Source: PZPK01 sp965230795
Lineage (GTDB): Bacteria; Pseudomonadota; Gammaproteobacteria; Pseudomonadales; Oleiphilaceae
Direction of reading: 5' to 3'
Length of the DNA stretch: 64,000 nt
NCBI GenBank assembly: GCA_965230795.1
Contig: OZ246020.1
Coordinates: 372,001-436,000 of the forward strand
Shown here: positions 42,356 to 51,561 of the stretch, in pieces
Layout of the letters: every line of letters starts with the position of its first letter
How positions within the stretch are numbered: the first letter of the stretch is position 1
Notes under the pieces: model-generated
Told to the model about the DNA's origin: nothing
The model's input: only the letters and a program-made list of their open reading frames with translations
Databases searched by the model: none
Program-made: the position numbers and the translations under genes

Positions 42356-44698
42356 TCAGCTGACGCGAGTATGCAATTCCAATTGTCCACTTTCCGGACT
42401 TGATAGGGGAACCTTGATCGTGAACCGGCTTCCCTGACCCGGAGTAGATGAGACTTCGATACTGCCACCGAGCACGTCGGTGACGATGTTATGGACGATG
42501 TGCAATCCCAATCCACTGCCACCCTGCCCCAGTCGGGTGGTATAAAATGGATCGAAAACCTTGCTCAAGGCTTCTTCTGCAATGCCTGAACCGTTGTCTT
42601 CAACCGTCAGCTCCAGATCTGTTTCGTTCACTTTGCCGCGAACAATGATGTCGCCGGGCTCGTCCATCGAAAAGGCATGATTGACCGCATTCATGACAAG
42701 GTTGCTGATCACTTGTCCAAATGAACCCGGATAACTATCCATCTCGATATCGGGCGGGATCTCAACACAGATGTTAATGGGACGTTTCTTGGTCTGCGGC
42801 AGCAGAGTGATCAGTATTTCATTGCACAGTTCGGCGACATCGAATTGACGTCTTTGAGAACTGCTCTGATCGACCGCTACCTGTTTGAAGCTGCTGATCA
42901 ATTCTGACGCACGGTCAAGGTTACGGTTGGTAATGCCGCACGCGGCATCAGCATCATCCAGAAAGCGATCCAGATCCGAACGCTTCATGCTGCCTTCTGC
43001 CAGCTGCTGCCGGATTTCCTGACTGAAGTCCTTGAGGCTGGAGGCTGCCATCAAGGCATTTCCGATCGGGGTATTGAGCTCGTGGGCGATGCCTGCGACC
43101 AGGCTGCCCAAGGCTGCCAGTTTTTCTGACTGTACCAGTTGTGCCATGGTGTTGTGCAAGGTTTCGAGCGTTTGCTTCAAACTGGCGTTGGCGCGTTTCA
43201 GGGCCTGGGTTCGTTCTTCCACATGCTGTTCCAGTTCAGCATTGAGTTGCCTGATACTGGCTTCCGCCAGGCGTTGTTTGGTCACATCCGTTGCCATGCA
43301 GACATATAAGTCCTCCCCGGAACGGCTGGGAATGCTGAAAATAGCGCCTCGCAGATGACCCTCGCGACCGGACTTGTGATGGAACGGCAAGTCAAATTCC
43401 TGATTGGCGACTTCCTTGCGCGCGACCTTGTCCAGCCGGGTATTGAATTCCGCCGTGGGCTGCGGATCAAACACCAGCTGATTGAGTCGCTTGCCGATAG
43501 CTTCCTCTCTGTTGTATCCGAAAATTCTTTCCGAGGCATCGTTCCAGTAGCCAACGGTACCGCGGGCGTCATACCACTGCACGGCCACATTGGGTGCGTT
43601 TTCCAGAGTATTGCGAAGTTGTTGTTCCTGGGTTTGCAGAATCATCTCCCGTCGTTCGATCGCATCGGCCATCATGCTGAGGCTCTCGGAGAGCTGTTTG
43701 AATTCGAGAATGTTGGTGTCGAGAGCTGTGTTGCCGTACTCGCCTCGCGCCACGGAGCGCGCGAGTTGATTGAGACGTTGAAAACGGGTGGAAAATTCCC
43801 GGGACCGGCGATAGGAAATAGCCATGGCCAATAGCACGATGATCAGCATGGAGATCAGCCAGTTCCGCAAGATTTCATAGAGTCTGGCGGAAAACAGGCG
43901 TTCATCCTGAGCAACCACCACATACCAGCTGGGAGAGTTCATATGAGTAATGGTGCCAAAGTAATTCACGCCTTCCATGTGAAATTCGCTGGAGCTGATG
44001 GTTGGGCGATCTGCGACTTCAAAAAATGGCAGATTGCTGAGATTGATTTGCTGTTGGCTCAAGTCCGGATTGGGGTGCGCAATGAGTTGCGCTTGTTTGT
44101 CCAGGATCATGACCAGTGAACCACGCTCAGACAGGCTTTGGCTGAGCTGGGGCAAGCGATCGATGGCCAGTTCCGCCACCAGCGTGTAGTCGTCGAGCGG
44201 CACCATGTAGGCAATGGAGAGACGACCGGTGACTACCGAAAGGAAAACGTCAGACCAGTTGGCCTGATTGAGTTGGTCTGGATTTCGGTAGAGAAGGGAG
44301 CGAGAGATGTCCATGCCGGTATAGACGGCACTAATGATCTCGGGGTTGGCGTCCCGAATACCTATTTTTTGGATGGTACCGAAGTAATCCAGCAAATATA
44401 CCGTATCGAAATAGGCGCTTTGCTGAACAAAACGATCAATGTGTTTTCCTGCGGCATCCGGTGTTCCGGTAATCGAAAAATCGATAAAGAAATTTACCTG
44501 CTCTTCGGCGGTTTCCAGATACTGCTTGCTTTGTTCAACCACAATTCCGGCAAGGGACTGCTGCTCATTGGCGACATTCTGCTTGAGCTGCGGATACAGT
44601 TGCCAGATAAAAAATACCGCGGTCACCAGAATGGGAATTGCAGCAACGGCCGCAAGCTGTCGCAGCAGTTCCGAAGTTAGAGGACGATAGCGTTGCAT
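42356..44698 (-). CDS. Membrane sensor histidine kinase (periplasmic sensor-HAMP-PAS-HisKA-HATPase)
   Basis: A 780-residue kinase. TM1 is at about 15-35 and TM2 at 284-303, enclosing a periplasmic Cache-like sensor of about 245 residues. Next come a HAMP region, a PAS domain (about 365-485, GYWNDASERIFGYNREEAIGK), a coiled coil, and HisKA with phospho-acceptor H539 in GIAHELNTPIGNAL. The ATPase domain has NLVMNAVNHAF (N box), DNGSGI (G1) and GSGLGLHIV (G2). Its ATG shares one base with the stop of the binding-protein gene (TGATG), so kinase and binding protein are co-translated. It probably phosphorylates the response regulator of the same operon. Confidence 0.92.
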   Translation of the reverse strand: MQRYRPLTSELLRQLAAVAAIPILVTAVFFIWQLYPQLKQNVANEQQSLAGIVVEQSKQYLETAEEQVNFFIDFSITGTPDAAGKHIDRFVQQSAYFDTVYLLDYFGTIQKIGIRDANPEIISAVYTGMDISRSLLYRNPDQLNQANWSDVFLSVVTGRLSIAYMVPLDDYTLVAELAIDRLPQLSQSLSERGSLVMILDKQAQLIAHPNPDLSQQQINLSNLPFFEVADRPTISSSEFHMEGVNYFGTITHMNSPSWYVVVAQDERLFSARLYEILRNWLISMLIIVLLAMAISYRRSREFSTRFQRLNQLARSVARGEYGNTALDTNILEFKQLSESLSMMADAIERREMILQTQEQQLRNTLENAPNVAVQWYDARGTVGYWNDASERIFGYNREEAIGKRLNQLVFDPQPTAEFNTRLDKVARKEVANQEFDLPFHHKSGREGHLRGAIFSIPSRSGEDLYVCMATDVTKQRLAEASIRQLNAELEQHVEERTQALKRANASLKQTLETLHNTMAQLVQSEKLAALGSLVAGIAHELNTPIGNALMAASSLKDFSQEIRQQLAEGSMKRSDLDRFLDDADAACGITNRNLDRASELISSFKQVAVDQSSSQRRQFDVAELCNEILITLLPQTKKRPINICVEIPPDIEMDSYPGSFGQVISNLVMNAVNHAFSMDEPGDIIVRGKVNETDLELTVEDNGSGIAEEALSKVFDPFYTTRLGQGGSGLGLHIVHNIVTDVLGGSIEVSSTPGQGSRFTIKVPLSSPESGQLELHTRVS

Positions 44699-45828
44699 CA
44701 GGGTGAAGCCTGAACGACGAATTTCCCGGAACGGATTTGGGTGACATAGGTGCGCGTTGTTACTTCGCCGAATTTATCAAACACCAGTTCTCCCTGAATG
44801 CCGGGATAGACCTTTTTACCAAGAATGGTCTGTTTTAACTGTTTTGGATCGGGATTGTTTTTGAGGGCGTCAATGATGACGCGCGTGACGTTGTAACCGA
44901 TCATGCCCGGGAAGCCGGGTTCATGATTGAAGCGTTGCAAAAAACGCTCGCGGAAGGCGAGAAACTCTGGATCCTGACTACCGCGATCAAGGTATTGGGG
45001 GACGATGGCATTTTCTACATGGCGACCTCCCAGCTCGATCAGACGTTCGGTCCCGGCCCATTCGGATGTGGCCAGAAACACGTCTTCGTTAATGCCATGA
45101 ATCAGTTTTGCCAACAGGGCGGCGTCAACGGAATTGGTGGTCAAAACCACCACATCGGGATTGCCGGCGAGCAACTTTTCAGCAACTGTCACCAGATCTT
45201 CATTCTTTCCGGAAGTGAAGCCGACTTCATCGGTACGACGTCCACCGTTTTCGGTGAAGCGGGTATGAAAGTCATCGCTCCAGCCTTTTGAATAACTCTC
45301 ATTGCGTTTGTCGTAGGCACTCGCGAAAGTGCGCAGGCCCATCTGGTAGTACAGATAGTCGGCCATTTTGCTCGCGTAGATCCTGGCGGGTGCCAGGCCT
45401 CTCAGGAAATAGTCATCAATACCCGCCAGTTCGTTGGTGGTGACGGTGACGCCCATCATCAGGATCTTGCTGGCATTTGCCTGATCCACTACGGCCATCG
45501 CCATGGCGCTGGTGGTGGGGCCGATAATGACATCCACATTTTCCTGAATAAGTTGCTTCACCCCGGCTTTGGCGGTTTCCGGATCTTGCTTGTCATCCTT
45601 GATCAGACTTTCGATCTGGCGTCCATCAATACCGCCTAGTTGGTTGGCTTCCTCAATTGCCAGTAGCATGCCGTTACGCGCGGGCCCGCCCAGATCAGAA
45701 ACACGCCCTGACAAGCCGCCTATAAAGCCGAAGCGGTAGGGCTCTGATTCCCCGCACGCTGACATGAGTGCACTGAGTAACATGATGGCGGCTATGGGTA
45801 ACCAGCCGCCCAATCGAGTCAGGTTCAT
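44698..45828 (-). CDS. ABC-type branched-chain amino-acid-like binding lipoprotein (no transporter)
   Basis: A 376-residue type I periplasmic binding protein of the Leu/Ile/Val-BP family, with lipoprotein signal MLLSALMSACGES (cysteine at about residue 26). Typical segments are RFGFIGGLSGRVSDLGGPARNGMLLAIEEANQLGGIDG, DKQDPETAKAGVKQLI, DVIIGPTTSAMAMAVV and GMIGYNVTRVIIDALK. It overlaps the upstream regulator gene by 4 bp and the kinase gene by 1 bp. No permease or ATPase gene is present, so it is most likely a sensory component presenting ligand to the kinase. Ligand is unknown. Confidence 0.88.
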   Translation of the reverse strand: MNLTRLGGWLPIAAIMLLSALMSACGESEPYRFGFIGGLSGRVSDLGGPARNGMLLAIEEANQLGGIDGRQIESLIKDDKQDPETAKAGVKQLIQENVDVIIGPTTSAMAMAVVDQANASKILMMGVTVTTNELAGIDDYFLRGLAPARIYASKMADYLYYQMGLRTFASAYDKRNESYSKGWSDDFHTRFTENGGRRTDEVGFTSGKNEDLVTVAEKLLAGNPDVVVLTTNSVDAALLAKLIHGINEDVFLATSEWAGTERLIELGGRHVENAIVPQYLDRGSQDPEFLAFRERFLQRFNHEPGFPGMIGYNVTRVIIDALKNNPDPKQLKQTILGKKVYPGIQGELVFDKFGEVTTRTYVTQIRSGKFVVQASP

Positions 45829-48056
45829 GACTTGCGTTCCTCATGCTTGTAGGTTTGTAACCATGTACCCAGCTCTTCCTTAAACAACGGCTTGGCGAAC
45901 AAGAACCCCTGACCATAGTGGCAGCCATTATCAGTCAGCCATTGGACCTGGCGTTCGGTTTCAATGCCCTCTGCCACGACATCCAGCTGCAAGGATTGTC
46001 CCAATCTCAGAATGGTTTCCGGAATACGGGTATCCAGGTTTTGCTCATCAATTCGGTCAACGAAAGATTTATCGATTTTCAGGCTGTGAACCTGAAGCTT
46101 CTCGAGGTAGCTGAGGGAGGAAAATCCCGTGCCGAAATCATCAATGCTAATGCGAATACCGCGATCACTGATTTCCGAAATCAGGGCCTGTACAGTTTCC
46201 AGGTCGTGCATGGCAAAGGACTCGGTGATTTCAATTTCCAGCCAACTGCAATCTGCCTCCGCGAAGGCCACCGCTTCATCCAGCATCTTCAGAAAATTCG
46301 GATGAGCGAACTGGACGACAGATACATTGACCGCAACATTCAGATCGAGGCCGCTCTGTTGTCTGAGCTGGCCAATGCGGACCAGTGCTGAGCGCATGGC
46401 CCATTCGCCCAGAGGCACGATCAGTCCTGAGGATTCGGCAATGGGAATAAAGTCCAGCGGTGCGATGAAATCGCCCGAATCCGTTTTCCAGCGCATTAAG
46501 GCCTCAAATCCGCTTACCTCACCGGACTGCAAGTTGATTTTGGGTTGATAGACCATGAACAGGCGCTGGTGATCAAAGGCATGACGCAGGCTCTGCAACA
46601 GGTGCACACGGCTTTCAGTTTCCTTGAGCATGTCCTGATGGAAATCCTGAAAACCACCGCGCAAGGTCTGCTTGGCCCGCTTCAAGGCAACATTGGCCTG
46701 AGCCATCACTTCCGTGGCGGAGACCTGTTGTTCGATCATCACCCGTCCCTGTGTTGCGCTGAGCATATGTGCGGCTTCATTGCAGATGAAGGGGTCTTCG
46801 AAGCTTGTCATGACGGTTTCGGGAGACAGCTTGGCAGTGTTTCCAAGAATGGCAAAGGTATCCCCGGAAATACGCGCGACCAGGTGCTCACTGAAACGAT
46901 GTCGCAAACGGTCGGAGACCTGTTTGAGAAGGCGGTCGCCATTTTCAGTTCCGATGGTGTCGTTGAGCGCTCCAAATTGATCAATATCGATAAGCACGGC
47001 CGTTAGGTCAGGCGTCTGTCGTTGCAAGTGACTCTCGACGGATTGAAGAAAAGACAGGCGGTTGGGGATACCGAGCAGCTGATCCCGATAGGCATATTCA
47101 TGGCGCTGTTCGAGCAAGGTGACGTTATCGATGCAAGCGGCGATGTTGGTCGAAAACAGCTCCAGAAGCTGTAACTCTTCCGGTAACAGTTCGGCACCCG
47201 CAGCGAGAAAAACGACCATTTCGGTATCGTCGGGTGTCGCAAAAAACAGGCAGGTATAGTTATCAAGGAACAGGTTTTGGCCGCTGCTGGCCGCCTTGGT
47301 GATAGGTTCAATAATGTCGGTGATATTGATGCTGTGCAAAGGCTTCATAATGAAGCGCTCAAACTTACCCGCGGCCGCTACTATTTGCAGATCGGGGAGA
47401 TTAGACGTTTCATTGTGATGTTTTTTGACACAGACCAGCCCTTCTTCAGGCAAGTGAAGCAGGCCGGCCAGCTGGGTAATGACCCCTTTGGCAAACTCGT
47501 TATAGCCTCGAAGATAAAGCAGTTCCTTCGAAGCGCGGATTATGGTTTCCAGTCCACGTTTACTCAGTTCCAGTGCGCGAATTTGGGAGTAGGAACGGAT
47601 AGCGGCCGTCAGGGTAGTGAAGAGCTTGTTGCGGGTAAGTTCGGATTTTGACTTGTAATCGTTGATCTCGTAGCGAGCGATGGTTTCCAGTTCCGGAGCG
47701 TATCCGGGTTGCCCGGTGCGCAGCACAATGCGGGTATCAAGCATGCCAAGCTGGTCCCGAATATATTCCACCAGCTGTAGACCCGCATGCTCGCTTTCCA
47801 TCACAACATCAAGCAGAACGACAGCCAGATCGTGGTGTTGTTGCAGGATCTCTTTGGCTTCAATGGAATTGTAGGCGTGTAAAAACTGTAGTGGGCGTTT
47901 GCAGATACGCTCGCGTCCCAGCGCCAGAAGAGTGGATTCGTGTACATCCTGTTCGTCATCAACAATCAGTACTTTCCAGCGACTGGAACCAGCCAGGCCG
48001 TCTTCTTCATCGTGCTCTTCTGCAAATAACAGTTCATCGCTTACTTCGGGAGACAT
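45825..48056 (-). CDS. Response regulator with DUF3369, degenerate GGDEF and EAL domains
   Basis: A 743-residue output protein. The receiver domain (about 28-150) has phospho-acceptor D83 in VVLLDVVM and ends RTGQPGYAPE. A DUF3369 sensory domain follows (about 170-320). The GGDEF domain has its signature changed to SGDTF, so cyclase activity is unlikely. The EAL domain (about 495-735) has E518-A519-L520, NVSVVQFAHPNF and DDFGTGFSSLSYL, consistent with active c-di-GMP phosphodiesterase. It is the first gene of the operon with the binding lipoprotein and kinase. The predicted effect is ligand-controlled lowering of c-di-GMP. Confidence 0.92.
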   Translation of the reverse strand: MSPEVSDELLFAEEHDEEDGLAGSSRWKVLIVDDEQDVHESTLLALGRERICKRPLQFLHAYNSIEAKEILQQHHDLAVVLLDVVMESEHAGLQLVEYIRDQLGMLDTRIVLRTGQPGYAPELETIARYEINDYKSKSELTRNKLFTTLTAAIRSYSQIRALELSKRGLETIIRASKELLYLRGYNEFAKGVITQLAGLLHLPEEGLVCVKKHHNETSNLPDLQIVAAAGKFERFIMKPLHSINITDIIEPITKAASSGQNLFLDNYTCLFFATPDDTEMVVFLAAGAELLPEELQLLELFSTNIAACIDNVTLLEQRHEYAYRDQLLGIPNRLSFLQSVESHLQRQTPDLTAVLIDIDQFGALNDTIGTENGDRLLKQVSDRLRHRFSEHLVARISGDTFAILGNTAKLSPETVMTSFEDPFICNEAAHMLSATQGRVMIEQQVSATEVMAQANVALKRAKQTLRGGFQDFHQDMLKETESRVHLLQSLRHAFDHQRLFMVYQPKINLQSGEVSGFEALMRWKTDSGDFIAPLDFIPIAESSGLIVPLGEWAMRSALVRIGQLRQQSGLDLNVAVNVSVVQFAHPNFLKMLDEAVAFAEADCSWLEIEITESFAMHDLETVQALISEISDRGIRISIDDFGTGFSSLSYLEKLQVHSLKIDKSFVDRIDEQNLDTRIPETILRLGQSLQLDVVAEGIETERQVQWLTDNGCHYGQGFLFAKPLFKEELGTWLQTYKHEERKS

Positions 48057-48168
48057 AAGTCACCAACAGCTGCCAGAGTTTTGATTTCAGTTTAGAAGGC
48101 AATCTGAGGGCTGTCGAACCGCAGCAGGGCGATCTGTCGGGATACGGAAATTGTCTCCGGGTTCAGTT

Positions 48169-48543
48169 TTAAACGGTAATATTAATAAACGCTTCGCTGG
48201 GCGGGCGCTGTTGAGTGCCGTTTTGATCATAGGTGGCTGTCTGGTTGCTTTCAGCTTCTGCATCAGCATTCAGTGCAGCATTCGGTTCGTTCTGTGATTG
48301 GGTGGCGTTCGTCGTCTGATTCTGGTTGTCAGCGGATGATGTCCCGTTAACACGCGAGGGATCATTCAGATTGGCGATGGAATTGACGCTGGCATCGCCG
48401 GCGGCAGAACTTTGTTGGGGGGAGGTTTCGTTGTCAGGTCGATCAGTGTTCTGGGCCGCGGGCCGTTGTTCATTTGAGATGTTTTGACGAGCCTGTGAGC
48501 TGGCCGCACCAGTCTGCAAATTTGCGTTAATGCCAATTTCCAT
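48169..48543 (-). CDS. Small Gln/Asn/Ala-rich low-complexity protein
   Basis: A 124-residue protein rich in Asn, Gln, Ala, Ser and Thr, predicted disordered, with no signal peptide, cysteine or recognisable domain. The N terminus MEIGINANLQTG and C terminus PSEAFINITV look less degenerate than the middle. GGAGAGG lies 5 bases before ATG, which supports real translation. It lies 112 bases upstream of the signalling operon on the same strand and could be its first gene. I do not recognise a family. Confidence 0.6.
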   Translation of the reverse strand: MEIGINANLQTGAASSQARQNISNEQRPAAQNTDRPDNETSPQQSSAAGDASVNSIANLNDPSRVNGTSSADNQNQTTNATQSQNEPNAALNADAEAESNQTATYDQNGTQQRPPSEAFINITV

Positions 48544-48715
48544 TGTGACCTCTCCTCGCGTAGGGCGCTATTCCCTATTCTATAGGGTGTTGGTCAAAAT
48601 ATGTACGATTTCTTGGCATTAACGCTTCCCATGCATATAACCCGATGATCTTGGAAGTCGCTTTATTGGAAGCTTCTCTCCTCACGTTGGCTATATTTCA
48701 GGCGCTCTGGTCCCA

Positions 48716-48835
48716 TTAATGTTTGGTCTTGGTTTTCTTTTGATCCTGATAGATAAAATAGGCAAAACCTCCAAGAAATCCGATAGTTCCGAAGACTACG
48801 ATCAGGCTGGCAACAATGGTCTCATCAATAAACAT
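48716..48835 (-). CDS. Tiny single-span membrane protein (39 residues)
   Basis: The protein begins MFIDETIVASLIVVFG and ends with a basic tail, QDQKKTKTKH. One hydrophobic helix spans about residues 7-30 and contains GTIGFLGGFAYF. GGAGGA lies 6 bases before ATG, a near-ideal site. By the positive-inside rule, the N terminus would be periplasmic and the tail cytoplasmic. It is reminiscent of small accessory subunits of membrane complexes, but I recognise no family. It lies about 170 bases upstream of the Gln/Asn-rich gene. Confidence 0.65.
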   Translation of the reverse strand: MFIDETIVASLIVVFGTIGFLGGFAYFIYQDQKKTKTKH

Positions 48836-49082
48836 ATTCGATCCTCCAAGTGAACTGTCACTAAGCTATCACGAGCCCGATATGGTCCCCATGACGCACG
48901 TCAAGTCTGACCGCGGGGCAATCCCGGAAGAGAAGGGGTTTACAAGTTTTTACCCATTGAAAAACAGCTCAGCTTGTATTTTCAGTCAAGCAGCTACACT
49001 AAAAATTAGTTCATAACAAAATACAGACGCGACACCGTCGGATTCTCGATGTCAGTTGTGGGTCGCCGGGAGAGAGGAATAC

Positions 49083-50081
49083 ATGTTGAAAGTAAGCAAA
49101 ACCGATGCGGGCACTTCGTTCAAATCAATCATTAAGCCACACCTTTCTTGCTTGGGGTTGGGTTTGATGCTGGCGATGTTTCAGGGGTGTGCCAGTGTCG
49201 ACCAGATGACGGAAGCTGAAGCAGATCCTGCAGAAAGTCAGCCGGAGGTAGTCGCTCAAGCTGAAACCGAAGCAGTAAAGGAAGAGGTTCGGGAAGAGAG
49301 AAAGGCTTCCTCTACAACTGACGATGCGAATTTGGAGAAAAAGCAGGCCAAGGCTGATGCCCTGATGGCAACACTTAAGGCCGATCTAGGTGACGAGCTG
49401 AAATCGAGTGCTCCTGTCCAGGAAAGCGGTACGGCAAAAGAGGCAGCACCTGCACCTGAGAAAGCCTCTCAGCAAAGTCAAAGCGTCGAAGCGATGCCCG
49501 TCACGAAAGCAGCAAGCGCGGCCCCTAAAAAAGCTGAGCCTGCTGCGGCTGAAGAAACGGAAACGGCAAGTGCTGCAGGGAGCGCTGTTGCAGAAGAGCC
49601 CGTTGTTACCGAATCGCCTGAACCTGAACCTGCTGTAAGCAGTGGCCGTTACTCAATGAAAGATCTGCCGTTGAGCTATGACATCTGGAAAATTCGTAAA
49701 GGACAGTCACGCCTGGATAATGATGTGGTGATCACGACTCCCACCTGGGAAATGGGCGAGCCTGGTTACAACTCTCAGATCTGGCTAACGTTGATGGATG
49801 ACAAACTCCTCGTTAACAGCTCTTCTGACATCTATACAAGTGATGGCAAGGCCGGTATACGGATTGATAACGGTGATTTGGTGCCCTTCAGTCGTATCGT
49901 TAGCAATAATATTGGTGTAGTGGATGGCAACTGGCTGGATGCCTTGGCTCGTGGTGGCAAGATTTACGTGTATATGGGGTTCTTCCCAGATCGAGAACCA
50001 AAGAGTGGTATCTACCAAAGCGAACTGAGCCTGAAGAACCTGATGAAGGTCGTGAATGCCTATAAAAGTTTTTTGAATTGA
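49083..50081 (+). CDS. Putative lipoprotein with Ala/Glu-rich linker
   Basis: A protein of about 332 residues. A hydrophobic segment at about 22-38 ends MFQGCASVD; the residues before the cysteine are a poor but possible lipobox. Residues 45-190 are a low-complexity Ala/Glu/Pro/Lys linker, probably extended through the periplasm. The C-terminal 135 residues are folded-looking (LPLSYDIWKIRKGQSRLDNDV to VNAYKSFLN), with a tryptophan-rich beta pattern. I start at 49083 because AGAGG lies 5 bases upstream; an in-frame codon at 49056 lacks a site. No family is recognised. A terminator follows. Confidence 0.72.
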   Translation: MLKVSKTDAGTSFKSIIKPHLSCLGLGLMLAMFQGCASVDQMTEAEADPAESQPEVVAQAETEAVKEEVREERKASSTTDDANLEKKQAKADALMATLKADLGDELKSSAPVQESGTAKEAAPAPEKASQQSQSVEAMPVTKAASAAPKKAEPAAAEETETASAAGSAVAEEPVVTESPEPEPAVSSGRYSMKDLPLSYDIWKIRKGQSRLDNDVVITTPTWEMGEPGYNSQIWLTLMDDKLLVNSSSDIYTSDGKAGIRIDNGDLVPFSRIVSNNIGVVDGNWLDALARGGKIYVYMGFFPDREPKSGIYQSELSLKNLMKVVNAYKSFLN

Positions 50082-50124
50082 TAAGGGATTCAGCTTGGAT
50101 CGAGCTGTTTGGATAGTGTATTGA

Positions 50125-50146
50125 AAAAGGCCGCTTGCGGCCTTTT
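50125..50146 (+). terminator. Rho-independent terminator
   Basis: AAAAGGCCG pairs with CGGCCTTTT around a CTTG loop, and the 3' arm itself supplies the T-run (CCTTTTCTATT). It lies about 45 bases after the lipoprotein gene stop and before the DUF1499 gene. Confidence 0.85.
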
Positions 50147-50215
50147 CTATTGCTCATAAATATTGTGCACAATATAATTAAGTGCAATTTATAGTCGAGC
50201 AAGGTGAGGTGTGAC

Positions 50216-50665
50216 ATGTGGTGGTTACTTTTTTTGGCAGGCTTGTTGGTTCTGGTTCTGGTGTTGCAGAATCACCGTCAGCCAAAAACGGGTTTGGAGG
50301 CCGGCAGACTCAGGCCTTTATCGGGCAAGCCCAACGCGGTCTCTACACAAACAGATAAGTCTTCGAGATCTGTACCTGCCATTCAGTACCCAGAGCATTT
50401 GACTGCCCGGCAGGTGATCGAGAAAGTACGAGAGGTGTTGGAGGCAATGCCCGGCAACGACTTGTTAATTGAGCGCCAGGGATTCATTCATGCCGTATTC
50501 ACAACTCCGCTGATGCGATTCAATGACGATGTTGAGGTTTACGTGGATGATGCCGAGAAGCGGGTGCATTTTCGATCGGCGAGCCGCGCCGGTTATTCCG
50601 ATATGGGAGTCAATCGCAAGCGCTATCATGCCTTCGCCAAGGCCCTGAAGGCTGCAATTTCTTAA
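50216..50665 (+). CDS. DUF1499 family protein
   Basis: A 149-residue protein with an N-terminal hydrophobic anchor (WWLLFLAGLLVLVLVLQ, residues 2-18) and a DUF1499 domain: FIHAVFTTPLMRFNDDVEVYVDD, then VHFRSASRAGYSDMGVNRKR. Family function is unknown; several members lie near lipid or envelope genes. ATG at 50216 has GAGG 6 bases upstream; a GTG at 50204 would add four residues. It appears to be a single gene. Confidence 0.85.
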   Translation: MWWLLFLAGLLVLVLVLQNHRQPKTGLEAGRLRPLSGKPNAVSTQTDKSSRSVPAIQYPEHLTARQVIEKVREVLEAMPGNDLLIERQGFIHAVFTTPLMRFNDDVEVYVDDAEKRVHFRSASRAGYSDMGVNRKRYHAFAKALKAAIS

Positions 50666-50763
50666 GTTGAGGATGGCCTCATTTTTTGATTTGAGTCAAT
50701 AGGACGGAGTGATTGCAGGTGATACACTGCCCCTCAGTTTGATAGTGACTAGGATTGATATCG

Positions 50764-51561
50764 ATGACGGCATCTCGAAACTATGCGCTTCTGACCGGCG
50801 CTTCAAGTGGTATTGGTCTGGCTCTGGCAGAGGTCATGGCTGCTGCGGGACATAACCTGATTTTAGTGGCGCGGCGAGAAGAAAAACTACGGGCCATTGC
50901 TGAGGAACTGCAGCAGAGGCACGGGAATACTGTGGTGGTGCATGCCGCTGATTTGTCAGAGAACGCAGGTGCAGACGAGCTTTACCGCCGGATCCAGAGT
51001 GAAGGTTTACATGTCGATATCCTGGTGAACAATGCCGGTCGCGGCAATGCGGGTTTGTTTGCCTCTCAGGACGTTCAGCATATGCGCGGAACACTTGAGC
51101 TGAATATGACAACACTGACTATTCTGTCGCGGCTGCTAATCAGCGATATGCTGACACGTGGACAGGGACGGGTACTCAATATTGCTTCGGTAGCCGGATT
51201 TATGCCTGGCCCGGGCTTTGCGGTTTACCATGCGACCAAAGCCTACGTTCTGTCTTTATCAGAAGCCTTGCATGAGGAATTAAAAGGTTCGGGGGTCAGT
51301 GTGACAGTGTCCTGTCCGGGGCCAACCGAATCCGAATTCCATGACCAGGCCCACACCCACGATTTGAAAAACTTCGACCTGGTCGCGTTCATGACGGCGG
51401 AAAAAGTGGCTGAACAGGCCTACCGCGCCATGATGGCTGGAAATCCTATCGTTGTGCACGGCGTGTTGAACCGTGCTTTGGCAGCCTCGCCAAAATGGAT
51501 GCCGCGACGTTGGGTGCCGAGACTGGTGCATCGCCTGATGAAGCTCGAACCGAGTGCCTGA
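50764..51561 (+). CDS. Short-chain dehydrogenase/reductase (SDR)
   Basis: A 265-residue NAD(P)-dependent oxidoreductase of the classical SDR type. The cofactor motif is TGASSGIGLALAE, ARREEKL follows the second strand, NNAG is present (VNNAGRGN), and the catalytic Ser and YxxxK are in IASVAG and YHATKAYV. Basic residues after the second strand suggest NADPH. It resembles the DltE/YqjQ-type group, with an extended C terminus. Substrate is unknown. ATG 50764 has AGGA 9 bases upstream; a TTG at 50755 overlaps that site. Confidence 0.9.
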   Translation: MTASRNYALLTGASSGIGLALAEVMAAAGHNLILVARREEKLRAIAEELQQRHGNTVVVHAADLSENAGADELYRRIQSEGLHVDILVNNAGRGNAGLFASQDVQHMRGTLELNMTTLTILSRLLISDMLTRGQGRVLNIASVAGFMPGPGFAVYHATKAYVLSLSEALHEELKGSGVSVTVSCPGPTESEFHDQAHTHDLKNFDLVAFMTAEKVAEQAYRAMMAGNPIVVHGVLNRALAASPKWMPRRWVPRLVHRLMKLEPSA

